38,229 bases of DNA from RGIG3009 sp045590415 (GCA_045590415.1 JAZNRA010000033.1:1-38229); one strand, 5' to 3'. Counted from the first letter of the stretch, positions 24,361 through 33,668 are shown. Translations and numbers: made by a program. Notes: generated by a model from the sequence alone, not told the origin.

Positions 24361-25713
24361 AAACATCCTCCTTTTTTTCGAGCAGTAAAATCGTTTGAGT
24401 ATCCGTGGTAACAGAAACACGCTCATCGCAACCAAATCCGCACACAAGGACAATGCCTTGCGCATCGCATACAATGGGAATCTGATCACGGAAGGCGGTC
24501 TTTTGTTCATTAAACAACTTCTTAAGTGATTTGCCGCAATTCCTGCCGACGGGACGGAAACGATCACCGTCCTGACGCTGACGCAGGAACAAATCGCCAC
24601 TTATTCTATCATAATCAAACGCATTTTGGAACAGATGTGGGAAAATATTTAGTTTTTGTTCATATTCTGCTCGGGAAAGCAATGAAAAGCAGTACGTGTT
24701 ATCCCCCACCGTATATCGCGCACCGATGATTACGGGGAAAGAAAAGGCGGGATATTCCTCATCCGCAGGTGGTTGTTCAAAGAAAAGCGTATCTGTGACG
24801 CAAAAGCGCGCTCCACTTGGCAATACCACCGCGCCGCTCCCTGCCTCCAACGCCGAAAGCAGTAAAGCAATATGGCGCTCTTCAGCCGTTTTCACAATAC
24901 GGCACAAAGCACGCGAGCGGATTGGTTCTTCCAATGATAGCAAGACATCACGGCTATAACACCGAGGTCACGCGTTTTTGCTTCAATAAGGGCTTTTTCT
25001 GCGAGTCCGTCAATAAAGGCATCTGCTTGACGCGCTTGTTCAATGAAACGCGATATTGCCGTGGTTGTCTGCGGATTGATGGAACGCAGCTGCGGCATCA
25101 CCTCATGGCGAATGCGGTTGCGTGCGTATACGGTATCCGCATTGCTGCTGTCCGTAACATACGATAAGCGGTGTTCTGCACAGTACGCTTCGATATCTTC
25201 GCGGGTACAGGTAATCAGCGGGCGGATAATATTTCCTCGTACCGGCGGGATCCCGGCCGCTCCGTGTAAACCGCTTCCACGGCACAAATGCAACAACAAT
25301 GTTTCAGCATTATCATCCGCCGTGTGAGCTGTGGCAATTCGACAGCAGGGATCTGCTTGTGCAGCTTTTTGAAATGCCGCATAGCGCAGTTCTCTGCCGA
25401 TCTCCTCAACGCCCTTCCCCTGCTGTGCCGCCAATGCCGCCACATCGTGCTTTTCCACAAGGATCGGAACATTCCGTTCACGGCACAATTCCTCAACAAA
25501 ACGTTGATCGCGCAGTGATTCTTCTCCGCGCAAGGAATGGTTGATATGTACCGCCGTTAAAGAGGAAATACGTCCTTCCGAGCGTAGGGAGACTAAGAGA
25601 TGTAACAAAGCGACGGAATCTGCCCCGCCGGACACACCTGCCACGACAGCACAATCCGGCGACAGCATTTGCTCCCGCCGAACCACTTGCAAGGCCTTTT
25701 CCTTTACACCCAT
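24341..25713 (-). pseudogene. tilS: tRNA(Ile)-lysidine synthase, frameshifted in this sequence
   Basis: TilS changes C34 of tRNA-Ile(CAU) to lysidine so that it reads AUA, normally an essential step. The N-terminal PP-loop ATPase domain (SGGADS; LRYAAFQ; ATAHTADDNAETLLLHL) runs from 25713 to about 24965 in one frame, then soon stops. The C-terminal domain continues in another frame from about 24964 to 24341 (RDVLLSLEEPIRSRAL..., GDRFRPVGRNCGKSLKKLF, CGFGCDERVS). One missing C in the run at about 24962-24968 explains this: adding it gives a continuous protein of about 460 residues, the family length. A sequencing or assembly error is most likely, since the rest is intact. The start at 25713 has AAGGAT upstream; the ATG overlapping the dnaB stop (25722) is an alternative. 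Confidence 0.88.
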
Positions 25714-25718
25714 ACGGA

Positions 25719-27074
25719 TCATCCTTCGTTTTGATGCAACTCCAAAGAAGTAAACTGCGTAAACTCGCCTTGGAACGCGAGCGGCACGGTACCTAATTCA
25801 CCGTGTCGGTTTTTGGAAACGATCACTTCCGCCGTTCCGGACTGTACAGCAGAGGGGTCGCTTTTTTCATTTCGGTAGTACTCGTCACGATACAAGAACA
25901 GTACCTGGTCGGCATCCTGCTCAATCGAACCGGATTCACGCAGATCGGAAAGTCCCGGACGGTGATTTGCCTGCTTTTCCGTTGCACGGGCAAGCTGAGC
26001 ACACACCATGATCGGTACGTTTAGTTCTTTTGCCATTATCTTTAGACTGCGTGTGATCTCGGAAACCTCGGTTACGCGGTTCTCGGTGCGTTTACCGGAA
26101 TGCATCAACTGCAAATAGTCGATCACCACAAACCCAAGATCTTTTAATCTGAGAAGCCGCGCCTTCATCGTTGCTACCGTAATACTGGCGGTATCGTCCA
26201 AATAAATAGGGGCTTGACCGAGCTGACCGGCGGCAGATGCCAGACGCGTCCACTCATCCGGAGTCAGGTTACCTGTGCGCAGTTTTTTGGAGGAGACTCT
26301 GGCTTCCGAGGAGAGCAGACGGTTTACCATCTGCTCGCGGGACATTTCCAGGTTAAACACCGCGACGGTGCGTTTTTGTTGCATCGCGACGTTGCGCGCA
26401 ATATTCAACGCAAAGCTGGTTTTACCCATACCGGGACGCGCACCGACAATAATCAAATCGGAACGGTTAAGACCGGTTGTGATCTCGTCCAGCGCGCTGA
26501 TGCCGGTGGGAATACCGACGTACAGTTCCCGCTCGTCCGAAGTGAGCTTGTTGTACATTTCATAGTTAGAGGCGATGACTTCACGAATCGGAACCAGACC
26601 GTTTTGATGCTTGTCTTGGCGAATATCATATATTTTCTGTTCCGCCTGCTCGATCAAAGCCGTCGTGTCCACGCCGGGCTGCATCGCATCACCGGTGATC
26701 TCGCGTGATACACTGATCAAACGGCGAACGTCGTACTTGTCCCGCACCATGTGGGCATAATTGCTCACGTTGGATATGGATGGTACGATCTGCGCGAGTT
26801 TCAGCAGATAGTTCTTTCCCTCCTCCTCAGAGAAAAAGGATTCCGCTTTGAGCGCTTCCAGTACCGTGACAAAGTCAATGGTTTTGGATTGCAGAAGCTT
26901 TTCAAGCATAATCGTATAGATCGCTTGATGTTCCGCTAAATAAAAATGCTCCGGCTTTAAAATATCCGCCACCTGCATTATGCAAGAAGACTCCATCAAA
27001 ACGGCACCGAGAACGGCTTGCTCTGCTTCTAAACTGTGGGGCAAATTCAATTCATCGTAGGTCATTTCAGGCAT
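25719..27074 (-). CDS. dnaB: Replicative DNA helicase DnaB
   Basis: Hexameric 5'-3' helicase of 451 residues that unwinds DNA at the replication fork (called DnaC in Bacillus). The N-terminal DnaB domain covers about 8-110 (PHSLEAEQAVLGAVL). The RecA-like domain has Walker A GARPGMGKT at 211-219, Walker B FVVIDYLQLM, and the SDLRESGSIEQDAD block. Length is normal and no intein is present. It lies 33 bases after rplI and its stop codon touches the tilS start region. The rplI-dnaB adjacency is common in Firmicutes. Confidence 0.97.
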   Translation of the reverse strand: MPEMTYDELNLPHSLEAEQAVLGAVLMESSCIMQVADILKPEHFYLAEHQAIYTIMLEKLLQSKTIDFVTVLEALKAESFFSEEEGKNYLLKLAQIVPSISNVSNYAHMVRDKYDVRRLISVSREITGDAMQPGVDTTALIEQAEQKIYDIRQDKHQNGLVPIREVIASNYEMYNKLTSDERELYVGIPTGISALDEITTGLNRSDLIIVGARPGMGKTSFALNIARNVAMQQKRTVAVFNLEMSREQMVNRLLSSEARVSSKKLRTGNLTPDEWTRLASAAGQLGQAPIYLDDTASITVATMKARLLRLKDLGFVVIDYLQLMHSGKRTENRVTEVSEITRSLKIMAKELNVPIMVCAQLARATEKQANHRPGLSDLRESGSIEQDADQVLFLYRDEYYRNEKSDPSAVQSGTAEVIVSKNRHGELGTVPLAFQGEFTQFTSLELHQNEG

Positions 27075-27107
27075 ACGCCCACTTCCCTTCGGTTTCTTAG
27101 GGTTTCG

Positions 27108-27548
27108 TTATTCCGTAACCATAACGGTGATTTTTGCGGTAACGCCTTGGTTAAACTTGAGTTCTGCTTCGTACGCTCCGAACGCCTTAGCATCCGCCAT
27201 CGTGATCTTTCGCTTATCCAACTCCACACCGTATTGTTCTTTGAGTGCCTGTGCCACTTCTTTAGTGGTAACAGAACCAAACAGCTTGCCGTTCTGACCC
27301 GCGCGGGCAACAATCTTGACGGCCTTACCGGATAAAGTTTTCGCAGCCGCCTCCGCCTCTTGCTTTTCTACCGCCTTGTGATGCTGCTGAGCAGATTCTT
27401 TGTTGCGAAGATCGTTCATTGCCTGCGAATCTGCTTCGATCGCCAAACCGCGCGGCAATAAAAAGTTACGGGCATAACCGTCGGACACCTGCACGAGTTG
27501 TCCCGCTTTTCCCTGGCCTTTTACATCTTGTTTGAGAATAACTTTCAT
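27108..27548 (-). CDS. rplI: 50S ribosomal protein L9
   Basis: Large-subunit protein of 146 residues that bridges the base of the L1 stalk. The N-terminal domain MKVILKQDVKGQGKAGQLVQVSDGYARNFLLPRGLA is diagnostic; a long central helix (about 42-75) and the C-terminal RNA-binding domain follow. The ATG at 27548 follows AGGAGG; an upstream in-frame start overlaps gdpP and lacks family similarity. It lies 14 bases after gdpP and before dnaB. Confidence 0.97.
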   Translation of the reverse strand: MKVILKQDVKGQGKAGQLVQVSDGYARNFLLPRGLAIEADSQAMNDLRNKESAQQHHKAVEKQEAEAAAKTLSGKAVKIVARAGQNGKLFGSVTTKEVAQALKEQYGVELDKRKITMADAKAFGAYEAELKFNQGVTAKITVMVTE

Positions 27549-27562
27549 ATCGTATGTACCTC

Positions 27563-29545
27563 CTATTTTTGCGCAGCACATGCGCGCTCACTTTCTGTTA
27601 AATAGGCATCAATTGCCTTGTGAAGAAGAGTGGTGGCTGTTTCAAGACTTGTGTCCTTCAAATAAGCACCCGCCATCGTTTGATGTCCGCCACCGCCAAC
27701 AGCTTCCATAATCAACTGAACGTTGATTTCGCCGTATGAACGGGCAGAAATATTCACACCACCGTTTTCAGAGAATAAAACGAAGGATGCTATCACGTCT
27801 TTAACAGAAAGCAGTTCATCTGCAGCTTGTGATGCCGCTATACGCATGCCGGTTCCGCCGGAATCGGCACAAGCAATTGCCATGGCGCGGTACGAGGTTG
27901 CTGCCGAAACGATTTCTGCTTTATGCTGATATACCGTCATGTCCTCTGCAAACATCCGTTTGACCTCTACCGTATCCGCACCGAGCTTGCGTAAATACGC
28001 CGCCGCTTCAAACGTGCGGACACCTGCCTTCATCACAAAATGCCGCGTATCCAACATAATGCCGGCAAGCAGCGCCTCTGCCTCCAAACGCGACACCGTC
28101 ACGCCGTTCATATATTGCAGTATCTCTGCTACCATTTCCGAAGCGGAACTGGAATACGGCTCATGATAAAAGAGAACCGCATCATCAATATGATCGATCA
28201 TTTTTCTGTGGTGATCGATCACCGCCACCGTTTCCACTTGCTGATACAGTTCCGGCAAATCCAACCGCTCTGACTGATGAATATCCGTAATAATCAGCAA
28301 TGTATTCGGTGTGACCATCGAAAGCACATCTTTTGTTTCGAGAAAGAAATCGCCTTTCCCTTGGACACGGTAGTGCTCCACTAATGCGTTTGCCAACGTC
28401 GTTTCGGGATCATATACGGTGTACGATTGTGTCCCCATTTTTCGACACGCGGCTGTCAATGCAACGGCAGAGCCCAAACAATCCAAATCGGAATACCGAT
28501 GTCCCATCGTGAGCACCATATCGCTATCCGCGATCATCTGCTGTAATGCAGATGCGATCACGCGCGAACGTACCTTTGTACGTTTTTCCACGCTTTTGGA
28601 CATACCGCCGTAAAAATCAAACCCATTCTTGGTTTTGATAACCGCCTGATCCCCGCCGCGACCGAGCGCCATATCCAAGGTTTGCCGCGCTTGCAAATCA
28701 GCATCACACAGCGTTTGGCCGCGACCGACACCAATAGACAACGTCAAACTGATATTGTCCGCCGTAGGAATGGCACGCACTTTATCAAGAATATCAAAGC
28801 GATCGTTTTGAATGATATCCAAATACCGCTGTTCAATAAGGAGTATAAAACGATCAGAGCCGTTTTTACGGAATAAACCGGCATGTGCATTGGCCCAATT
28901 TTCGATGAGAAGATCCACCTGCGAGAACAGTTGTGTACGCTCGCTGTCGCGGAGATTCTTCATCACCTCGTCGCTGTTGTCCAAATACAAAGACAACACG
29001 ACCGGACGGCTAAGCTCATATTCCGAGGCAATATGAGTAAGCTCGGTATGATCAAAGCAATACAGCACATAGGATGGCTCCTCGTGCACCCGAAGCTTGC
29101 TGACGTATACCGAATACGTATTGTCGCCGCACGATACCTGCGGCAATACCCGACCGGCCAACTGACCGGCAGAGAGATCGAAAAACACCTCGTTCAAAGG
29201 CCGCCCGAGAGAATCGTTACTACGAAGCACTTCCCGACGGAACAGGTCATTATACCATACGATCTCGCTATTGTCGGATACCACAACAATCGGCACCGGT
29301 GTATTTTCCAGCGCCGTTCGATCATGCTGGCTGAGGTGATCGGTAATACCTGATAAATAACGGCGAATATCCTTTTTAAGATACCTTAAACGCCAAATAC
29401 CGTAAATCCACACCACTACCGATACCGCCGCAGCAACGAAAAATACGGTGCGGTTAAAGAAGAATAACGGCACGAGCAGGAGAAGTGACAACACACCGAA
29501 CAGTATCACAACCGGTGACACTGACCACACGGTTTTGCGTTTCAT
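27563..29545 (-). CDS. gdpP: Cyclic-di-AMP phosphodiesterase GdpP
   Basis: Membrane-bound DHH/DHHA1 phosphodiesterase of 660 residues that degrades c-di-AMP, which controls potassium, osmotic and wall balance. Two transmembrane helices lie at about 9-50, then a PAS-like domain (about 75-160), a degenerate GGDEF domain (about 165-300), and the catalytic DHH region with GHRYSDLDCLGSA, the VIDHHRK motif and the C-terminal GGGGHQTMAG of DHHA1. The ATG at 29545 is favoured by GGAG 8 bases upstream; a GTG three codons earlier is too close to it. It stands between rnj and rplI, a conserved clostridial and bacillar order (gdpP-rplI-dnaB). Confidence 0.95.
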   Translation of the reverse strand: MKRKTVWSVSPVVILFGVLSLLLLVPLFFFNRTVFFVAAAVSVVVWIYGIWRLRYLKKDIRRYLSGITDHLSQHDRTALENTPVPIVVVSDNSEIVWYNDLFRREVLRSNDSLGRPLNEVFFDLSAGQLAGRVLPQVSCGDNTYSVYVSKLRVHEEPSYVLYCFDHTELTHIASEYELSRPVVLSLYLDNSDEVMKNLRDSERTQLFSQVDLLIENWANAHAGLFRKNGSDRFILLIEQRYLDIIQNDRFDILDKVRAIPTADNISLTLSIGVGRGQTLCDADLQARQTLDMALGRGGDQAVIKTKNGFDFYGGMSKSVEKRTKVRSRVIASALQQMIADSDMVLTMGHRYSDLDCLGSAVALTAACRKMGTQSYTVYDPETTLANALVEHYRVQGKGDFFLETKDVLSMVTPNTLLIITDIHQSERLDLPELYQQVETVAVIDHHRKMIDHIDDAVLFYHEPYSSSASEMVAEILQYMNGVTVSRLEAEALLAGIMLDTRHFVMKAGVRTFEAAAYLRKLGADTVEVKRMFAEDMTVYQHKAEIVSAATSYRAMAIACADSGGTGMRIAASQAADELLSVKDVIASFVLFSENGGVNISARSYGEINVQLIMEAVGGGGHQTMAGAYLKDTSLETATTLLHKAIDAYLTESERACAAQK

Positions 29546-29565
29546 TTCCCCCACTCCTTTCTAAA

Positions 29566-31395
29566 TCAGTTTTCCATAATAATGGGTAAAATCATCGGAC
29601 TTCGCTTCGTTTTTTGGAAAAGCATACGAGATAGTTCGTCTCGTACACGGGATTTCATAGTTGCCCAATCGTGTGTGTGGCGCTGACAACATTCTTCCAA
29701 GACGCGGCGCGCGATTGCCCGTGCCTGTTCCATCAATTCTTCCGCTTCCCGCACGTAGACAAAACCGCGGGATACCAGGTCCGGACCGGACACGATCTGC
29801 CCGTTTATCGGATCGATCGTAGCAACCACAACAATCAAGCCGTCCTGCGCCAAATGCTTGCGGTCACGCAACACGATGCTGCCGACGTCACCGATACCCA
29901 ATCCGTCCACCAACGTGCGACCGGCAGGTACGGAGCCAACCACCGACATTTTATCGGGTGTGAGCTCGACCACTTTTCCGAGATCGGTTACCAATACGTT
30001 TTTCGCTGACATTCCCATACTCTTTGCGAGCTGTGCATGTTTCTGCAGGTGCTTGTGCTCACCGTGAACCGGAATGAAGAACTTCGGTTTGGTAATACCT
30101 TGAATAATTTTAAGTTCTTCCTGACAGGCGTGGCCGGACACGTGAACATCGTACATTTTCTCATACACAACATCGCAACCGCGTTTCATCAGCTCATTAA
30201 CAACCTTGCTGACGGTTTTTTCATTTCCGGGAATCGGTGTGGCGGAAATAATGATATAATCATCCGGTCCGACATCCACTTGACGATGATCGGAAAATGC
30301 CATACGCGCCAGTGCCGACATCGGCTCACCTTGGCTACCGGTAGTGATAATAGTCATCTTTTCTTTCGGATAGCGATTGATCATATCGATATCCACGAGA
30401 ATCCCTTCCGGCATGGTAAGGTACTTAAGCTCATGTGCGATTGTAACATTATTGATCATACTGCGACCCGAAATGGCAACCTTACGGCCATCTTTGGCAG
30501 CAGCATCAATGATTTGCTGTATGCGCGGCAGGTTTGAGGAAAACGTAGCGATGATAATCCGCTTATTTTCTGCCTTTTTAAAGAGAGCACTAAAGCTTTC
30601 CCCTACCACGCGCTCACTGGCGGTATAGCCGGGGCGTTCTGCATTGGTGGAATCTGCCATCAACGCCAAAACGCCTTCTTTTCCAAGTTCGCCAAGACGG
30701 GGCAAGTCGATCATTTGACCCATAATGGGCGTGCAATCGATCTTAAAGTCACCGGTATGCACCACGTAACCGATAGGTGTCTTGATGCCAAGTCCCACCG
30801 CGTCCGGAATGGAGTGGTTAACGTTAATGAATTCCACCGAAACTTCACCGAAATGCACGATGTCGCCGGGTTTTACCACATGCAAGGGCACCTTGCCCGA
30901 CAAGCCGTGTTCTTTCAGTTTGGAATCAATAAGCGCAATCGTCAGCTTTGTCGCATAGATCGGGAAAATCATTTGCTTGAGCAGATACGGCAAAGCACCG
31001 ATATGATCTTCGTGTCCGTGAGTGATCACAATACCGCGGATTTGATCGCGACACTTTTCCACGTGGGTGAAATCCGGCAAGACGATATCGACACCAAGCA
31101 GATCTTCGTCCGGAAACGCCATACCGCAATCGATCAAGAAAGAATCGTTGCCGTATTCGAACAGCGTCATATTCTTACCGATCTCATTCAAACCGCCGAG
31201 CATGGTAATGTGCACGGGATGCGTAGGTTTCGGGGCCGGCTTCTTCGATTGTTTGCGATTGGTATTATAGCGACGCGTCGGTTGACGAGTCGATTTCTTT
31301 TCCTCGTTATTGGCAGGTGCTTTTGTATTACGGGGCTTACGCACATTGTTTTTCGGCGTAGCAGGTGTTTGTCGTTTTGTTTGTTCTGTTGCCAT
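29566..31395 (-). CDS. rnj: Ribonuclease J
   Basis: A metallo-beta-lactamase/beta-CASP ribonuclease of 609 residues with endonuclease and 5'-3' exonuclease activity, central to RNA turnover and 16S rRNA maturation. The metal motif HGHEDH is at 126-131, preceded by LGGLNEIGKNM. Later motifs are the DSTNAERPGYT and SGHACQEELK blocks and VPVHGEHKHL, all typical. Residues 1-58 form a basic, Lys/Arg/Pro/Asn-rich extension absent from Bacillus RNase J1, which may add RNA contact (inference). The ATG has GGAGG at 5 bases. It is the first gene of the seven-gene operon ending in ftsH and has a structured leader of about 160 bases. Confidence 0.96.
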   Translation of the reverse strand: MATEQTKRQTPATPKNNVRKPRNTKAPANNEEKKSTRQPTRRYNTNRKQSKKPAPKPTHPVHITMLGGLNEIGKNMTLFEYGNDSFLIDCGMAFPDEDLLGVDIVLPDFTHVEKCRDQIRGIVITHGHEDHIGALPYLLKQMIFPIYATKLTIALIDSKLKEHGLSGKVPLHVVKPGDIVHFGEVSVEFINVNHSIPDAVGLGIKTPIGYVVHTGDFKIDCTPIMGQMIDLPRLGELGKEGVLALMADSTNAERPGYTASERVVGESFSALFKKAENKRIIIATFSSNLPRIQQIIDAAAKDGRKVAISGRSMINNVTIAHELKYLTMPEGILVDIDMINRYPKEKMTIITTGSQGEPMSALARMAFSDHRQVDVGPDDYIIISATPIPGNEKTVSKVVNELMKRGCDVVYEKMYDVHVSGHACQEELKIIQGITKPKFFIPVHGEHKHLQKHAQLAKSMGMSAKNVLVTDLGKVVELTPDKMSVVGSVPAGRTLVDGLGIGDVGSIVLRDRKHLAQDGLIVVVATIDPINGQIVSGPDLVSRGFVYVREAEELMEQARAIARRVLEECCQRHTHDWATMKSRVRDELSRMLFQKTKRSPMILPIIMEN

Positions 31396-31558
31396 AAAAT
31401 CCTCCGTTTCTTAAAATCAGGTAAAATCGAAATTAAGCCCCACTGCATCTGTGAGGCCGTGATAAGATGACGCGACTCATTGAGTGGGGCGTATCATCTT
31501 TAAGCAATATAGTCCGAACACATAAAAAGAAGAAATTGCGCTAACCGATCACACTAGT
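31396..31558 (-). promoter_or_regulatory. Structured 5' leader of rnj with two exclusive helices
   Basis: In transcript order the leader holds AAGATGA (31500-31494), GCCCCACT (31490-31483, given on the minus strand), TCATCTT (31470-31464) and AGTGGGGC (31444-31437). The first pairs with the third (7 bp, extendable by GC pairs) and encloses an inner ACTC-AAT-GAGT hairpin. The second pairs with the fourth (8 bp). The helices interleave, so they are alternatives or form a pseudoknot. A T-rich stretch follows the second helix. It does not match a riboswitch class I know. Confidence 0.55.
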
Positions 31559-31564
31559 ATTTCC

Positions 31565-31593
31565 ATTTTACCTTTTTACAGTGGTATTGTCAA
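31565..31593 (-). promoter_or_regulatory. Predicted promoter of the rnj-ftsH operon
   Basis: Minus strand consensus -35 TTGACA (31588-31593), a 17-base spacer and -10 TAAAAT (31565-31570). It is one of the two promoters here with a perfect -35, as suits a large core operon. Confidence 0.75.
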
Positions 31594-31626
31594 GTTAAAG
31601 TATTGTTCACCCGGACGCAAATAGAC

Positions 31627-31655
31627 TTGCAGGAAACAAATTTTTTTGCTACAAT
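31627..31655 (+). promoter_or_regulatory. Predicted rnhA promoter
   Basis: -35 TTGCAG (31627-31632), a 17-base spacer and -10 TACAAT (31650-31655) preceded by TGC. It lies 34 bases beyond the divergent rnj promoter and gives a leader of about 27 bases. Confidence 0.65.
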
Positions 31656-31688
31656 GTGTTCAGCGATCAGCGAAAGCGGGGATTTATC

Positions 31689-32126
31689 ATGAAAAAAGTG
31701 GAATTATTTACCGACGGCGCCTGTTCGGGAAATCCCGGTGCCGGTGGTTGGGCAGCTATTTTACGATACGGTACGCACGAGAAAGAACTGTGCGGCGGCG
31801 AAGAACGCACCACCAACAACCGTATGGAACTCACGGCGGTAATCGAGGGACTGAAAGCGCTGAATGAACGCTGTGAAGTACATATCACAACAGATTCTCA
31901 ATACGTTGTTAACGGCATTGAGAAGGGCTGGGCGGCAAACTGGAAGAAGAACGGATGGCGAAAAGCAGACAAGAAGCCCGCTCTTAATGCCGATCTGTGG
32001 GATGCACTGTTAAGTCTTATCGCTTTACACGATGTTTCTTTCCACTGGGTGCACGGACACCAAGGGCATCCTGAAAACGAGCGTTGCGACGCACTTGCTG
32101 TTGCACAATATCAACTGTTAACATAA
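31689..32126 (+). CDS. rnhA: Ribonuclease HI
   Basis: RNase HI of 145 residues that removes the RNA strand of RNA-DNA hybrids, including R-loops and primers. The four metal-binding carboxylates are visible in FTDGACSGNPG (Asp), NRMELTAV (Glu), TTDSQYV (Asp) and NERCDALA (Asp), and the basic handle region is GWAANWKKNGWRK. The ATG at 31689 marks the start of family similarity. It is a single-gene unit divergent from rnj and convergent with tyrS. Confidence 0.96.
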   Translation: MKKVELFTDGACSGNPGAGGWAAILRYGTHEKELCGGEERTTNNRMELTAVIEGLKALNERCEVHITTDSQYVVNGIEKGWAANWKKNGWRKADKKPALNADLWDALLSLIALHDVSFHWVHGHQGHPENERCDALAVAQYQLLT

Positions 32127-32156
32127 AAAAGGCCGGTCAAACGACCGGCTTTTTTA
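32126..32156. terminator. Bidirectional terminator between rnhA and tyrS
   Basis: Stem GCCGGTC (32132-32138) / GACCGGC (32143-32149) with loop AAAC, flanked by A-run and T-run so that it serves both convergent genes. Confidence 0.92.
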
Positions 32157-33383
32157 TTATTCAATAACCGCTTTGTGGAAAACTTTTTTACCCTTGCGGA
32201 TCTTGAGCCCTGCTTTAAGATCGGCTTCGGTGTAAACGACGTTGAGGTTATCCACCTTTTGCTCGTTCACCGTCACACCGCCTTGCAACACCAAGCGGCG
32301 CGCCTCACTTTTGGAAGGCAATAACTCACAGCGTAAAAGCAGATCCAGAATACCGATAGAACCGTCGGTCAGATCATCCGCGGTCAGCGTGGTGGTCGGC
32401 ATATCGGAATCGTCCGCACCGCCCGCAAACAACGCTTGTGACGCCGTGCGCGCCTTATCTGCTTCCTCTTTACCGTGAACAAGAGTGGTAAGCTCATAGG
32501 CCAAAATATCCTTCGCCTTGTTGAGTTCGGCGCCCTCCCATTTATCCATCGCATCAATTTCTTCGAGCGGAATAAAGGTCAGCATACGGATGCATTTCAG
32601 CACGTCCTGATCACCCACGTTGCGCCAATACTGGTAAAATTCAAACGGAGAAGTCTTGTTGGGATCCAGCCACACCGCACCGTTAGCGGTCTTGCCCATC
32701 TTCTTGCCCTCGGAGTTCATGAGCAACGTGATGGTCATGGCATACGCATCTTTACCGAGCTTACGGCGAATCAGTTCCGTACCGCCCAGCATATTGGACC
32801 ACTGGTCGTCGCCGCCGAACTGCATGTTGCAATCGTATTCCTTATACAGATGATAGAAATCGTACGACTGCATGATCATGTAGTTGAATTCGAGGAAGGA
32901 TAAGCCCTTTTCCATGCGTTGCTTATAACATTCGGCACGCAGCATATTGTTGACCGAGAAGCAAGCGCCTACCTCACGCAACAGATCAACATAATTGAGC
33001 TTTAACAGCCAATCGGCATTATTGACCGCGATCGCGCCGTTTTCACCCTCAAAATCAATGAATTTCTCCATCTGCTTTTTGAAGCATTCACAGTTGTGCT
33101 CGATGGTTTCGGGACTCATCATGGAACGCATATCGCTTCTGCCGGACGGATCGCCGATATAACCGGTGCCGCCGCCGAGCAACACGACCGGACGGTTGCC
33201 CGCCATCTGCAACCGTTTCATCAAGCACAGCGCCATAAAATGACCGACGTGCAAGGAATCCGCCGTCGGATCAAATCCAATGTAAAACCGCGCTTTTCCG
33301 TTATTGACGAGCTCACGAATTTCGCTTTCGTCCGTAACCTGTGCGATCAATCCTCTTGCTACCAATTCTTCGTAGATTTTCAT
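32157..33383 (-). CDS. tyrS: Tyrosyl-tRNA synthetase
   Basis: Class I aminoacyl-tRNA synthetase of 408 residues that charges tRNA-Tyr. The N-terminal catalytic domain has FDPTADSLHVGHFMAL with the HVGH form of HIGH, the YDFYHL and QFGGDDQWSN tyrosine-site blocks, and KMGKTANGAVWLD with the KMSKS equivalent. The C-terminal S4-like RNA-binding domain starts near SKSEARRLVLQGGV. This is the TyrS2/TyrZ-like form by the KMGKT signature (inference). AAAGGAG precedes the ATG. Expression is controlled by a T-box leader upstream. Confidence 0.97.
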   Translation of the reverse strand: MKIYEELVARGLIAQVTDESEIRELVNNGKARFYIGFDPTADSLHVGHFMALCLMKRLQMAGNRPVVLLGGGTGYIGDPSGRSDMRSMMSPETIEHNCECFKKQMEKFIDFEGENGAIAVNNADWLLKLNYVDLLREVGACFSVNNMLRAECYKQRMEKGLSFLEFNYMIMQSYDFYHLYKEYDCNMQFGGDDQWSNMLGGTELIRRKLGKDAYAMTITLLMNSEGKKMGKTANGAVWLDPNKTSPFEFYQYWRNVGDQDVLKCIRMLTFIPLEEIDAMDKWEGAELNKAKDILAYELTTLVHGKEEADKARTASQALFAGGADDSDMPTTTLTADDLTDGSIGILDLLLRCELLPSKSEARRLVLQGGVTVNEQKVDNLNVVYTEADLKAGLKIRKGKKVFHKAVIE

Positions 33384-33662
33384 AGTTTTTCTCCTTTATA
33401 AACATAAAACCCTCTGCAGCATACGCTACAGAGGGCAAAGTTTGCGGTACCACCTCTGAACGGACAGTTCTCACAAACTGTCCCTCACGGAGTGCCACAG
33501 GCACTCACACGCTGTAACGGGCGCTCCCGTCATACCCTACTAAAAAATTCAGGCAGCCGCTCCGGAGTGTATTCGCACGAAGCCCTTACATTCTTGCACC
33601 AACCGAATGCTCTCTGAAAAAAGGTCAGCCGTGTTACTGGTCTCCTTCTTTGCGTTTCATCG
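33384..33662 (-). promoter_or_regulatory. Tyrosine T-box riboswitch
   Basis: The leader binds uncharged tRNA-Tyr and then allows read-through into tyrS. Visible parts are the AGAGAG/GGTTGG Stem I start, a specifier codon TAC (Tyr) at 33571-33569 in the context GAATACACT, the conserved T-box sequence GGTGGTACCGC (33454-33444) whose TGG bulge pairs with the tRNA acceptor end, and a terminator hairpin at 33407-33435. It fills the 317-base gap between tyrS and the HAD phosphatase gene. Confidence 0.93.
33407..33435 (-). terminator. T-box regulated terminator hairpin
   Basis: Minus strand CCCTCTG...CAGAGGG (33435-33429 with 33416-33410), extended by an inner AGC/GCT stem, followed by TTTTAT. It is the OFF-state structure that competes with the T-box antiterminator. 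Confidence 0.85.
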
Positions 33663-33668
33663 TTTATG

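Noticed and set aside
24361..24600. An 80-codon N-terminal extension of hpt
   Set aside because: It overlaps the tilS C-terminal coding region, has no family similarity, and AAAGGAGG marks the start at 24360.
24341..25713. tilS as two separate genes
   Set aside because: The two pieces match consecutive parts of one protein family, with no ribosome binding site before the second; a one-base frameshift explains both.
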